Counted from the stretch's first letter, positions 36,101 through 47,049 are shown. The stretch is 64,000 nt of DNA from Closterium sp. Naga37s-1 (GCA_947471745.1 CANJKZ010000010.1:6216501-6280500), one strand, 5' to 3'. The notes: generated from the sequence alone by a model not told the origin. Numbers and translations: made by a program.

Positions 36101-38406
36101 AAGCGCGCAGAGCGGCGAGGGGTACGGTGGCAGCAGGAGTCGGGGCACCCCCCTTAGCTGGGCCAGAGGTGTCAGAGGAGACATCGACTAGCTCAACCAA
36201 GGGGGACGGGTCAACCTGAGACACACCTAAGGTATCAGGACCCTGAGGGGGGGAATGGGGCTACCGGGGGGGGGGGGGTCGGAGACCAGTGCGAGAGGCG
36301 GGAGGGGCACGGGGGAGCTGCGGTGGGGGCGGAGACGGTAGAAACAGACAGACTCGTCCTGGGAGGAGAGAACACGACGGGAACCCGGGTGGTAAAACTG
36401 CCAGCCCAGGGCATCGGTAGGGAAGCCAAGGAAGACGTAGCGAAGAGTGCGGGGAGAGAGCTTCCCCGCGGGGGAGTCGCAAACAAGCGAAAGGGCACCC
36501 CAGACCCAAAACGACGACGCATCACCAACCTCGCCCGCCCACCGCAGAGTGGGAGAGGTCTTCGGGTGGGAGACACGGGGCCAGAGGTTGAGTTTCTCAA
36601 CAGCGTATTGGACCGCAAACGGCCACAGAAAATGGGGAGTAGCTGCATGGACGATGGAGGTGCGAGGAACCTCCATCATCAAGCCAATGCAGCGCTCTGC
36701 AATCCCATTCTGCTGTGGAGAGGCCGGAAGCGTGAACGTCTGGCGGATGCCCTCAGCACCACAGAACTCCTCGAGGAGACCGGAGGAAAACTCACCACCT
36801 TGGTCAGAGTGCAGTCGCAGGACCGGGAGGTCCTGTTGAAACCGAGCTCTGAGCTGGCGACGAACAGCACAGATCCAGCGGATCAGAACACTGCGGACCT
36901 CCGCCTTGCTCTGCAAGGGGAAGACCATGGTGTAGCGCGTGTAGTCGTCTACAACCAGCAAGAAGTAGCACTCTCCGCCCTGTCCAAGGACTCGGGCTGG
37001 ACCCCACACGTCCATGCGGAGGGTCTGCAGAGGAGCTGTGGTTGGAGGAAACGAGGAGGAGTGAGGAGCGGCGCGCTGCTGCCCCTCGACGCAGGGAAGG
37101 CACAGCGGCACAAGCGACCTCGGGAGCGGGAGCAGGGACCAGGGACCTGGGAAGCCCAGAGACAAGGAGACGGGAGTGCATGCCACGAAGGCGTGGCGAG
37201 GAGGGGTGGCAAAGACGGTGGTGCCAGAGGAGAGTCTGGTGCGTGAGGAGACGACACGAGCAAGAAGCAGCGACCTCAACTGACGCAGCTACCTGACCTG
37301 ACTCAGGTACCAGTGCAGACTCAGTGGTCAGTGTGTACAGGCCAGACCCAGGCCTCCGAGTGAACGTGGCGAGGTGCTCACCAATGCGCGAGTCTGTACA
37401 GAGCGCCACTAGCTCGCCTCCAGGCTGGGTGACAGTGACCCACTGGTCCTGGAGGACTGAGGTAGCCACCAAGTTCTTAGCGAACGAGGGGAGGTGGAGA
37501 CCTGTGAGGAGGCCCGAAGGGGCCGCCGGACAAGGGAGAACAGTGGCGCCACGCGTGACTACCGGGCCCCCGGAGGGGTCGGCCAGTGTGACAGGGACAG
37601 GGACTGTAAGCGGTGTGACTGTGGTGCTGTCACGGAAGAAGCCACGAGACGCCTCTGAGTCGAGAGTAAAAGTGTGCAAGGCCTCCTCATGCTCTGCACC
37701 TGTGCTAGCTGAGTCAAAAGCACCAAGACTAGCAGCCTCTACGCCACCAGGTGCCTCTCTACCCCCAGCACTAGTACCCCCTGGTTCGCCACCGGGGCTG
37801 CCCCACCGGACAGCCCACTCACGAAGCTGCTGCGGGGAGAGAGTCTCCAGCGGACGCTGCTGCCACTACTGTCCACCTCCGCGTCTACCAGCGGCACTAC
37901 CAGCAGGAGTAGACTCACAGGGACCTCCAGCAGTAGCACACCAGGCTCCGCCACCGGGGCTGCCCCACCGGACAGCCCTCTTGCGAAGCTGCTACGACGA
38001 GAGTGGCTCCCGCCGACGAGTACGAGGACCGCCAGCAGCAGCACCTCCAGCCCTAGCATGGCTAGCTCCGCCACCAGGGCTGCCCCACCAGATAGCCCAC
38101 TCGCGAAGCTGCTGCGGCGAGAGAGACTCCTACACACTCGGCTGCCGCTTACGTAGGACAGCGGTAGTGGCCATGGTAGGAAGTGGCAGCTAGTAGCAGC
38201 AGTAGCACAGGCGTCAGTAGCAGCGTAGCAGCACTCGGGGCAAGGTGGCACTAGCGCGGGGTAGGGCAGCACGGGGCAGCGCACTCGGGTGGCAGCAGCA
38301 CCTAGGGCGGCAGCAGCATGTGGTAGCACCTAGGGCGGCAGCAGCAGGCGGTAGCACCTAGGGCAGCAGCGGGCAGTAGCTTTTAGGGCAGCAGCACCTA
38401 GGGCTT

Positions 38407-38408
<2 letters not shown>

Positions 38409-38454
<46 letters not shown>
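38409..38454 (-). repeat. 46-bp homopolymer in C4 leader
   Basis: An unbroken run of 46 T on the plus strand (A on the coding strand of C4) lies between the leader minisatellite and the gag-side sequence. Confidence 0.95.
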
Positions 38455-38455
<1 letters not shown>

Positions 38456-38460
38456 TAGGG

Positions 38461-38820
38461 TTAAGCTGGGCGCGCTGGCGCGCTGGGTAGTGGGGCGCGC
38501 TGGCGCGTCGGGCAGCGGGGCGCTCTGGCGCGCTGGGCAGTGGGGCGCGCTGGGCAGCGGGGTGCGCTGGCGCGCTGGGCAGCGGGGCGCGCTGGCGTGC
38601 TGGGCAGCGGGGCGCGCTGGCGTGCTGGGCAGCAGGGCGCGCTGGCGCTGTGGGCAGCAGGGTGCGCGTGCAGAGCGCGCGGGCAGGCAGGGCGGCGCAG
38701 CTGCAGGTAGAGCGCGTGCAGGCAGGGCGGCGCTCAGGCAGGGCAGCAGGGTGTTCAGTAGCAGGGCAGCTGGGCGCAAGCGGGCAGGGCAGTAAGGCCG
38801 TGCGTGCGCTGGCGCTAGGC
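38461..38820 (-). repeat. G+C-rich minisatellite in C4 leader
   Basis: Imperfect units of about 24-30 bp based on GCGCGCTGGCGCGCTGGGCA and GCGGG, becoming GGCAGGGCGGCGC-type further right. The array sits between the poly(A) run and the primer site of C4. Confidence 0.85.
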
Positions 38821-39034
38821 AGCAGGGCATGAAAAAAAAAGTTTCAAGTCCGGGCAGGGCGGAACGTTCAGTGGGCCTTAAGGAACGTACCTACTCTAAT
38901 ACCATGTTAGAGTATGGAAACAGGAATGTGTGCATTGAGTAGGATGAGGATACAAGTAGTAAACCCTAAAAGGGTTGTCCCCTCTACAGTGTACCCCAGT
39001 ATAGACTACAGCACTATAAGTGCATGCTTTGACA

Positions 39035-39434
39035 TTATGGTCGTCTAGACGCACACAGGGCACGCAAGTGAAGTGGCTCAGCGGCAGCACGGCAAGCTGT
39101 ACAAGAGGTGGTGATGGTCACGCACGCATGCAACCGGGTGGGTGAGCAAAGGGTGTGAGATGGCAGCAGGGAGTGGCGCACGGGGCATGCACGGGCAAGT
39201 GGGCTCGCGCCATGCAGCAGCACTGCAAGCTGTACAGGGAGGGAGGTGGTTGCATGGCGTGCATTCGCCCTGGGTGGTGGGCGTGAGTGGGCGTGAGTGA
39301 GCATTGAGTGGTCGTACACACGTGCATGGGAGGGTTGCTGTATGCGGGGGGCACATGAGGGGTGTGCCGCCCTGCTATCTGCTGTGCGTTGCATGTGTCG
39401 CTGCCGGGACGTGGAGATGGGGTTCATGGCAGGG
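39035..39434. other. Flank between C4 and the phospholipase C gene
   Basis: I see no gene here. The sequence is the probable 3' untranslated and downstream region of the phospholipase gene on the minus strand. The C4 target duplication TTATG opens it. Confidence 0.5.
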
Positions 39435-42400
39435 TCACAGGCTGTCGTCGGACGCCACTAATGTGCCCTTCTGCGCCTTCTCTCGCCGCTCCTTCTCCTT
39501 CTCCCGCCTCTCCTTCTCCTTCCTTCTCTTCTCTTCTCGCTTCCGCTTCTCCTCCTCCCGTTTCCACTTGTCCTCCTGTTTCTTCTTCTCCTTTTCCTTC
39601 TCATCCGCATCATCATCACCACCGCTGCTGTCACTGCTGTCACCGCTATCACTGCTCGCGTCACCGCTGCTGTCACGGAACCCCATGAGGCGCTGCATGC
39701 CCACCACAGTGCGGCACCACCACTTGCGCCGGTCGCACGCCATCACGCGCATCTGCACGCCCGCCCCTCCACTCCCCCCATCCCCCCCATCGCCTCCCCC
39801 ATCGCCCCCTGAGCCCTGCTGCAGCAGGAATTGGGCGACAGCAGCGCGCACGAACACACCTGCCTCGTGCTGCAGCAGCGAGGTGACAAAGGCGTCGATG
39901 GCGGCGGGCGGCACGGGCACGGGGGTGAGGGCGGCCGCGATGGCCACCATGTCCTGCTGCAGCGCTGTCAGCGCCGCACTGCCGTTGTATGTGTAGGGCA
40001 CTGCCGTGGCACCTAGGGACGTCACGGGGGGCAGGGTTCCTGCAGCACAACAGGCACATGCACATGCAGTGGGGAGCATGGGATGGGAGCATGGGATGGG
40101 AGCATGGGATGGGAGCATGGGATGGGAGCATGGGATGGGAGCATGGGATGGGAGCATGGGATGGGAGCATGGGATGGGAGCATGGGATGGGAGCATGGGA
40201 TGGGAGCATGGGATGGGAGCATGGGATGGGAGCATGGGATGGGAGCATGGGATGGGAGCATGGGATGGGAGCATGGGATGGGAGCATGGGATGGGAGCAT
40301 GGGATGGGAGCATGGGATGGGAGCATGGGATGGGTGACCTGTCGCGAGTGGGGTGCACGGAGGGTGGCGTGCAATGCAGCACAAGGCTGTGCCGGGGCGA
40401 CTGCGAGGCGAGATGTAGGCCAACCAGCAGGCGGCATGCTCAACTGGTGTGGTGACACGTGCATGGTTGAACCGCACAGCCTCATGCAAGCCCACAGCCT
40501 TGAGCACATGCAGCGTGGGGAATGCTCACGGGGCAGTGGGCGTGGGGAATGCTCACAGGAGCAGTGGGCGTGGGGAATGCTCACGGGGGCAGTGGGCGTG
40601 GGGAATGCTCACGGGGGCAGTGGGCGTGGGGAATGCTCACGGGGTAGTGGGCGTGGGGAATGCTCACGGGGGCAGTGGGCGTTGGGAATGCTCACGGGGG
40701 CAGTGGGCGTGGGGAATGCTCACGGGGGCAGTGGGCGTGGGGAATGCTCACGGGGGTAGTGGGCGTGGGGAATGCTCACGGGGGCAGTCGGTGCGGGGCG
40801 AGGAGCGCAGGGAGAGGAAGGGCATGAGCGAGCCCGCCCAGGCGTCCCTGGCGGTGAGCACGTCCTGCTTGGCCGTCAGCCCGAACACGTCCCTCAGCGT
40901 CGCCGCCACCGACGTGTGCTCGAACTGCGATGTCGCGTACGGGCCTCGTGGGCGGTGGATCACTGGCGAGTAGAGAGAAGGCGGAGGGGAATGGGAAGGT
41001 GAGATGGGAGGAGAGGGGGATGTGGGGGAGAAGGCCTGATGAGTGGCGGAGGGGGGGAAAGAGGAGAACAGCGGATGATTGGAAAGATGGCGTGGGAGAG
41101 CAAGGGCTGATGAATGGCAGAGGGGGGCAGGGGAGGGCGGATGAATGGCAGATGGGGCAGACAGGAAAAAGGGGGAACGGGGAGCGGAGGGGCGCGCACC
41201 CATGCCTTTGTCGACCCAGGGCGAGATGACGAAGGTGGGCACGCGCACGCCGAGGCGGCGGAAGTTGAAGCCGTCCTCCTCGCCCACCACGTCGTCGGGG
41301 GACGGCACGCCCGCCATGGGCGGCGCCACGTGGTCGAAGAACCCGCCATGCTCGTCGTACGTCACGATCAGCAGCGCGTTGCGCCACTGCGGCCCGGCGC
41401 GCAGCGCCTCGTACACGTCTTTAATCAGCTGCTGGCCGTGCCGCACGTCGTGGCCCGGGTGGTCGTCGTTGCCCGGCTGGCGCGAGAAGTCGAAGTACTG
41501 CGGCTCCACGAACGAGTACGCGGGCAGCCGCCCCAGCCGCGCCTGCGCGTAGAACAGCTCGATCGGGCGGAACCTGCGCGCGTGCTTCCACCGGCGCAAC
41601 GAAGATAGCGCGAGCGACGCGGGGATGTCGTGGTAGAAGATGCCGAAGGACACCTTGCGGCGCGAGAGCACGTCGAAGATGGTGCGCGCGGGGAAGCCCG
41701 CGAGCAGCACGGCCTTGCGCTCCGCCAGGAGCCCTTTGGACGTGGCGGCGTGCAGGAAGTAGCGGTTGGGATGGGTGGGGCCCGGAACGGACGAGAACCA
41801 GCGGTCGCACACGGCGAAGTTGGTGGCGAGCGCGGTGGTCACGGGGAGCGCGGCCGGCGGAAAGGCGGCCATCACCTCCGCGGAGAACCCCGCGCGCACC
41901 TCCTCCGCCTGCTGCGCGAATCCCCGCATAAGCCGAGAAGAGGCCTGGGAGAGGTAGTGGGGGCGGTGCAGGAGAGGGCGTTGGACGGGAGCGGAGTAGT
42001 GGAAGGCGAGGACAGGCGGAGGGTGGATGAGGAGGCAAGGGAGACCGGAAGCACGTGGCCAGATAAAGAAACGAGAAGAGGCGGCAGGGGGAGGGGGGGC
42101 GATAAGGAGCGGCAGCGGCGGAATGGCAGGCTTAGAATCCCTGCGACGGGCGGATAGGGCGAGGTTTGTCAAGGAGGCGGATGGGACAGGTGATGGCGAC
42201 ACGAAATCGGTCTGACGGGCTGAATCGCTTGTGGTGGTGCGAGAATGAGCACGTCATGTGTCGTACCTTAGCTACCGATTTCCCGCCGAAGATCTGATTG
42301 CGAACGCCTTTGAACGAGTGGTCGGGATCCTCGCTGCAGTTGTACCGCGCTTTATCGTTAATGCACACTTGCTCGAACGTCACCCCGCCAGCCGAATTGC

Positions 42401-42752
42401 CCGACACGCTCGACTCGCCCGAATCGCCCCCGCCAGCCGAATCACCCGACAGGCTCGACTCGCCCGAATCGCCCGGGTCGCCTGATGGGGCCGGCGGATC
42501 CGCGTCGCGAGCCCTGGCGACGATGGGGTTGCACTCGGAGCCATCGAGGCCGTCAATTTCGGCGTTGCGGGGCTGCAGCCATCCCAGCACGTGATCGAAC
42601 GACCGGTTCTCCATCATCAGCACCACCACGTTCTTGATGCGCTCCGACGCCGCCACGTGGCAGCTGATGACTAGGCAGAGCATCGAGAGACCGGAAAGGG
42701 TGGCACGGCAGCGGAGAGGAAAGCGCCGCGGCGGCCGCCATTGCTGGGGCAT
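39435..42752 (-). CDS. NPC: Non-specific phospholipase C (phosphoesterase family)
   Basis: The family hydrolyses phosphatidylcholine and related lipids to diacylglycerol at membranes. Four phase-consistent GT-AG exons, read on the minus strand, are 42267-42752, 41200-41944, 40780-40962 and 39435-40039, giving about 672 residues (land-plant members are about 510-540). The start MPQQWRPPRR leads into a hydrophobic LSGLSMLCLVISC segment, a likely signal peptide or anchor. Signatures are ENRSFDHVLGWL (near residue 50), GLDGSECN, DPDHSFKGVRNQIFG, SVPGPTHPNRYF, YDEHGGFFDHV, GVRVPTFVISPWVDKGM, QFEHTSVAATLRDVFGL and SPRTDCP. After SPRTDCP the usual C-terminal helix region (TLPPVTSLG, ALTALQQDMVAIAAAL) follows, then a Gly/Asp linker and a very charged Lys/Glu/Arg tail of about 60 residues not typical of the family. 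A Ser/Gly/Asp-rich insertion lies near residues 80-120. Introns 2 and 3 are long, and intron 3 is filled by minisatellites. Confidence 0.92.
40072..40331 (-). repeat. 20 perfect copies of a 13-bp unit in NPC intron 3
   Basis: The plus-strand unit GGGAGCATGGGAT repeats 20 times without a visible mismatch, 33 bp upstream of the exon 4 acceptor. Perfect identity suggests recent expansion or continuing homogenisation. Confidence 0.97.
40514..40790 (-). repeat. 28-bp minisatellite carrying copies of the exon 3 splice donor
   Basis: Ten units of about 28 bp, each containing GGGAATGCTCACGGGGG, end at exon 3. On the coding strand each unit reads CTGCCCCC then GTGAGCATTCCC, which is the exon 3/intron 3 boundary itself (donor GTGAGC at 40774-40779). 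The donor has therefore been duplicated together with a few exon-like bases. Confidence 0.9.
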
Positions 42753-43599
42753 CGCTGAGGTCTAGGCCGGAAACAGAGTATCGCCGTGGGAAAGCAAACA
42801 GCCGTGCTGCTTGGAAAGCTATGACGCTGGACTTTAACTCTCTACAACCGCGATCCACGAACGAGGCCACGTGAGCAATTCTGTCATAAACGAGCCATTG
42901 GAGGTCACTCAACCCCTCATAAGAGGTAAGTTGGCCTGCGTTGAAAACTAACTGAGGCGACAAATAGCACACAGAAGACTCCCCAATTCTCGCACTTGCC
43001 TGTTCGGTGAGTGCAATTCTGCCTTTCACCAGCAGCGAACACCATCCAGAAGGGTGCTTGCCCTTAGCCCCAAGCGGGTTACCCTGTTCTGCTCGCCATC
43101 CAGCGGCGTTGATGTAAAGGCAACTGCAAATCTCCAGCATCAAAATGTCGCCGTGCAGCCGTCTTTGTATCCTACCCTGCCCGGCCGCTAGTCTGCCTCA
43201 GGTCGCCTCGGGAGAAGAAGGGCGGGCGATTTTTTTTCCAAAATCGCTCAACTCCAACTCCAGCTCTCCCCGAATTGGTTGGTTTCCGACAGAAACACTT
43301 AGACCGTGGCCGCCGCCCTCCTTCCCTCACGTCACGAGTCGCGCCGCTCTGCGACATATTGCGATCGCGAAAAGGTTCGTGAGTCTGTGAGTCGCCACCA
43401 TAACCCTCGGGTGCGGGCGAAGATGGACGAACCGGACAAACAGTTTCGTCGGGAGAGTGACGAACATCCAGGCACGTGAGAGCGATCGCGTCTGAAGATT
43501 CTGTGGTGACGTGGCAGCCCTCTGTTCACGCCACGCCACACTACACACCGAACCACCCTCCCCCAATACCCACCCCCTCCTCGGTCCAGCCAAAACAGT
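42753..43599. other. Upstream region of NPC
   Basis: This is the probable 5' untranslated and promoter region of the minus-strand phospholipase gene. A minus frame reaching 43143 overlaps NPC exon 1 in another register and shows no family match. No other gene, LTR or tandem repeat is visible. Confidence 0.4.
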
Positions 43600-44403
43600 C
43601 AGCCACAGCCCACGGAGGCAAAAAAAAGACAACCCTAAGGAATTTTCTCCATATTCCTTAGGGCGCTTTGTACCGTGGCGAACCGTTTCTCAACTGTATC
43701 ATACCGTGCACAACCTTTCTAGAAGTTCGAACTTTGGCAAAAGTTCGACCTCAAGGACACGCGCCCTTAGCGCGCCCAGCAACATCGCGTACAGCAGCAG
43801 CCGTTGTTCGCCCGTTGCTGCTAACGGGGCTTCGCCGACTTCGCGCGCGCTGTTTCACCAAACCTCGCACTGCTGGCCCTGCCGTGTCGGCCTACACTTC
43901 GGGACTAGCCCGAGCCTCGCTGCCAGCGTAGCACTAGCTAGCTCGCACGCACCGCGTTACCGTTTGCATGTTTCGCGTATAAATGTTCGCTCATGCCTTC
44001 GCTCACATTTTGTACTCGTCTGACACCTTAGTGCAATTCTCGCTACTTCGATTCATTGCACCCGTAACACTTGGTATTCAGAGCCTCTTTATTTTCGGAC
44101 CGCGCATCTCCGCACCTCAGGAAATCAACTTTTGATTTTTTCACTCGAAGGGATTCACGCACCTTAGCCCCTAGGAGCCGCTGTCATCGCGTTCTCTCGT
44201 AAACGCGTGCAGCCACGCCTGCGCCTAGACCGAGCCAACGCCCTTCGCAATGGCCGAGCATATCGATGTCGCCACTCTCACGCAGGAGCACTTGAACGAA
44301 CTGCTGCGGCAAATCCGCGAAAGCTCTGAAGAAATCGCGGCGCTGACGGCAGAACGCACGTCCCTGCAAAACGACATCGCAAGAGCACAGCAAGCACAAT
44401 CCC
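43600..44403 (+). mobile_element. 5' end of an LTR retrotransposon (LTR, primer site, gag start)
   Basis: The end CCCGTAACA is followed by TGGTATTCAGAGC (44072-44084), a Met-type primer site; a TATAAATG box lies at about 43978. The left LTR limit is uncertain (43500-43650). A gag-like frame starts at 44250 (MAEHIDVATLTQEH) with a predicted coiled coil. Similarity to a LINE starts at about 44404. No partner LTR is seen, so this is a remnant; family (probably gypsy-like) and age are undecided. Confidence 0.55.
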
Positions 44404-44869
44404 AAGCACCCCATACGTTTCCACCGCCAGCCCAAACACCCCCACGTAATCCGGCCGCCCCTCATACAGTTCCCTCTTCGTTCTCGCCGCGTCCTCCGCC
44501 ACCCAGCCTGGCGGTTTTACTGCCCTTGTGTCTCGGCGCTGCAAGACAGGGTCGGTCACAGTGACGTCCGTCACGTATGTCTCGGCGGACTCCCTGTCCT
44601 TGATGGCCAGGTCCGCTCGCTTGGGGTTGATGGGTTGCGAGTAGACCGTGGTCTCATACAAGGTGAGGTAGTCCGCCTCCCTGGCCATGCGGAGCGCTGT
44701 GTACACAAGGTTGTTGTGTGTGTTTGTCCTCTCCTTCCCCTCCCCGCACCGCAGCAGGTGGTTCGGTAAGCTCAGGCCCCCTATTTCCCCCCGCTCCCCT
44801 TGGCACGGGCAGTTCTCCGTCACCGGCAGCGTCAGTCCCAGGCGGAACCCCAAGGCAGCGTCAGTCCCA

Positions 44870-44871
<2 letters not shown>
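44404..44871 (-). mobile_element. LINE fragment D (C-terminal endonuclease region)
   Basis: The minus strand encodes LGLTLPVTENCPC, LSLPNHLLRC, PKRADLAIKD, TYVTDVTVTDPVLQRRD and YEGRPDYVGVFGLAVETYG, all colinear with residues of about 885-1040 in LINE-A. Only this segment is present: it lacks the reverse transcriptase and the last 100 or so residues plus the 3' untranslated region. Its 5' side joins the (CT)n tract at 44872, next to a short repeated block (TGGGACTGACGCTGCC occurs twice). Both candidate catalytic Asp residues are kept, in contrast to LINE-A and LINE-B. Confidence 0.85.

Positions 44872-44953
<82 letters not shown>
44872..44953. repeat. (CT)n microsatellite between LINE-C and fragment D
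   Basis: About 41 uninterrupted CT dinucleotides. The right side is the 3' end of LINE-C, the left side the 5'-truncated edge of fragment D. Confidence 0.98.
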
Positions 44954-44957
<4 letters not shown>

Positions 44958-46620
44958 GGTCCTTTGTATTGATAATAGGGGCTGGTACAGGCATGCATAT
45001 CTAATGGAGTATTCAGCTAGCACAAGGACAAGCAAGCAATACCTAATGAGCACCCAAACAAGCAACCACACACCCCTACCCCCCCCCTTATCTAAGGTGC
45101 CTCTAGTGTTGTGAAGCAGTCACCGGGGTTCAACACCCCCTCTAGTCCCCCCAGTGGGGGGTTCTCTGCTCGTGCTGCCAGGTTCGGCTTTGTGAGGAAG
45201 CTCAGTGCCTGAGCTCGCTGGAGGGCAATGGACCAGCGCTGGCGGAACTGATGGAGCATCTTCGCGGCCTGATAGGTAGATGGGTCCGCATTGAAGAGCT
45301 TCCGCGCAGATTTGTCCGCCAGCAGCTTCAGGAAGGTGGGCACCTCGTCACAGGGGAAGCCATAGGTCTCAACTACCAAGGGGACAAACCCTGCAAACTC
45401 CGCCCTGCCGAGGTAGAGGTCAATTTTCTTGTCCGCGGCCTCCCGTGCTGCCTAGCCCCTCCCCTTCCTTGCTGTCTCGTCCCGCTTGCTGATGGGGTCC
45501 GTGATTGTGATATCTGCCAGCCACACCGCCCCCGAGCTCCCATCCCTAAAGGCCAGGTCAGCCTTCTTGTTGTCCACCGGACTGAAGGCAGTGCACTCCT
45601 TGTGCACTGCAAATCCTGCATCCTGCGCCATGCGGATGCACTCGTCGCGCAACTCGTTGTGGGTGTTGGTCCGGCCGTGCCCTGTACCACACCTAAGCAA
45701 GTGGTTCGGCAGCCTCTTATCTAGGATGGGGACCCGTTTGGTGCATTCACAGCACTCGGGCACAGAGAGTGGCAAGCCGAGCCTAAACTGGAGGGCGAAC
45801 GTTAAGTGGTAGGGGTATAGGCGTAGGGAAGGCATGTAGGGGATCGCCATGAGCCAGTCCTCCGCCCCATAGCCCGTGAGGGACATGAGGCGCTGGGTGT
45901 GGCCTAGTAGGGGGTTTAGCTCCATCTGCCTAGATGCGGTAATCTGGGCTGCACTCCGGCCCCCTTGGACTAGGAGAGCGAGGCGGTGCTGCAGCTGGCC
46001 CTTGGGTTTTGCCTGCTCCGCCGAGATGAGGTCCCTCGCCTCCTGTGTGAGGCTGTCCCTGCAGTCCCCGATCCACCTCTGCAGCTCGTTGGGGCTGTGG
46101 TCGGCTGCTGCGGGGGTGTCTAATGCCGCTGTCAAAGTGGCCCCTGCCTGCCCCTCTAGCAGACCGAGGAGTGTGTGTACCTGCACAAAGCTTGCCAGAA
46201 AACTGTACCGGCCCTCTACCGATGGGTTGGCGAGGCCCAGGCTTGCCTAGGCTTGGTGGGAGTGAGGCTTGGTCCCAGATACGTCCATCCTCTGTCTCTC
46301 CCCTTGGGTGGTGCACCCCGCAAGCATCTAGAAGCGTGTACAGCAGCGCCCGGCCCCACCCTGACCACTCTGCTTCGGGTAACATGTATAGGGGTGTGGT
46401 GCGGGCTAGGTAAGAAATGCGCCTGGAGATACACCGTGTTAGGAGTAATGCCGCTACTTGGGGGTCCATTTTTGCTAAGTGGGGCAGCGGGGACGACAGT
46501 GTCTCGAGCTGTGATCGTAGAAAGGCTGCTGCTCCGTCTGTCGTGCCATTGAATCTTCCCAGCACTCTCAGCCCCTCCGTGCATAGCGAGACGCCCTCGG
46601 GCAGCTGCTGGGGGTCTATT

Positions 46621-47049
46621 TGTCAGAGGTCCACTGGTGATCCCCGATTGATCCTAGGGAAGGGTTACAGGCATGTTGGCCTGGGGGGTTATGGGCGCAC
46701 TGACCCGCTACTTAACAAGCCCTTTTATCCCAATGGTCTAGTGGTTGTTAAGTAGCGGGTCAGTGCGCCCATAACCCCCCAGGCCAACATGCCTGTAACC
46801 CTTCCCTAGGATCAATCGGGGATCACCAGTGGACCTCTGACACCCCCCCGCACTGGGATGCCCGAAGTGCACACACTGGGATTCGAACCCGAGACCTTCG
46901 CTCTGATACCATGTCAGAATCCCAACCACTAGACCATTGGGATAAAAGGGCTTGTTAATTGGCGGGTCAGTGCGCCCATAACCCCCCAGGACAACGAGCC
47001 TTTAACCCTTCCCTAGGATCAATCGGGGATCACCAGTGGACCTCTGACA
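46621..47049 (-). mobile_element. Miniature LTR element with tRNA-like promoter and an inverted LTR
   Basis: On the minus strand an LTR of 138 bp (47049-46912, TGTCAGAGG to TTCTGACA) is followed by the primer site TGGTATCAGAGC (46911-46900), about 50 bp of interior ending in G7 (46849-46843), and a second LTR copy (46842-46748). The remaining 46747-46621 is the LTR in opposite orientation, so both outer ends are LTR starts. The whole is flanked by CTATT (46616-46620 and 47050-47054), showing a single insertion into LINE-C. It has no coding capacity, like SMART/TRIM elements. The LTR copies differ at several sites, so it is of intermediate age. Confidence 0.85.
46879..46936 (-). promoter_or_regulatory. 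tRNA-like A and B boxes in the miniature element
   Basis: TGGTCTAGTGG (A box, 46926-46936) and GGTTCGAATCC (B box, 46879-46889) lie on the minus strand with starts 47 bp apart, the spacing of tRNA genes and tRNA-derived SINEs. The A box is inside the LTR and the B box inside the interior; the primer site lies between them. The 5' part resembles tRNA-Glu/Asp. No cloverleaf with anticodon stem is evident, so it is not a working tRNA gene. Confidence 0.7.

Larger units (their letters stand above)
32485..39034 (-). mobile_element. Ty1/copia retrotransposon C4
   Basis: Direct 130-bp LTRs lie at 32485-32614 and 38905-39034 (plus strand TGTTAGA to CTTTGACA), differing at 3 sites. They are flanked by TTATG on both sides. 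On the minus strand the primer site TGGTATTAGAGTAG occupies 38891-38904. Parts, read leftwards, are a leader with minisatellite and a poly(A) run, LREW-motif repeats (about 38140-37800), protease (TLDSEASRGFFRD near 37660), integrase (about 37280-36330), a hinge with at least four more LREW/LHEW motifs (35960-35150), reverse transcriptase (about 34340-33560) and RNase H (33430-32860). No complete gag is apparent. It is broken, with several breaks; the two LTRs suggest an age similar to C2. Confidence 0.93.

Noticed and set aside
40072-40331. Replication origin iterons
   Set aside because: Regular perfect repeats in a eukaryotic intron with no initiator gene or AT-rich element; simple minisatellite expansion is sufficient.
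39989-40759. Plus-strand frame of repeated Met-Gly-Trp-Glu-His units
   Set aside because: It is a translation of the two NPC intron minisatellites; unit length is not a multiple of three and there is no other coding evidence.
42553-43143. 196-residue minus frame upstream of NPC
   Set aside because: It overlaps NPC exon 1 in a different register, and the exon 1 frame carries the family motifs.
46870-46945. Functional tRNA gene
   Set aside because: A and B boxes are present but no acceptor or anticodon stems pair convincingly, and it lies inside a duplicated LTR structure.
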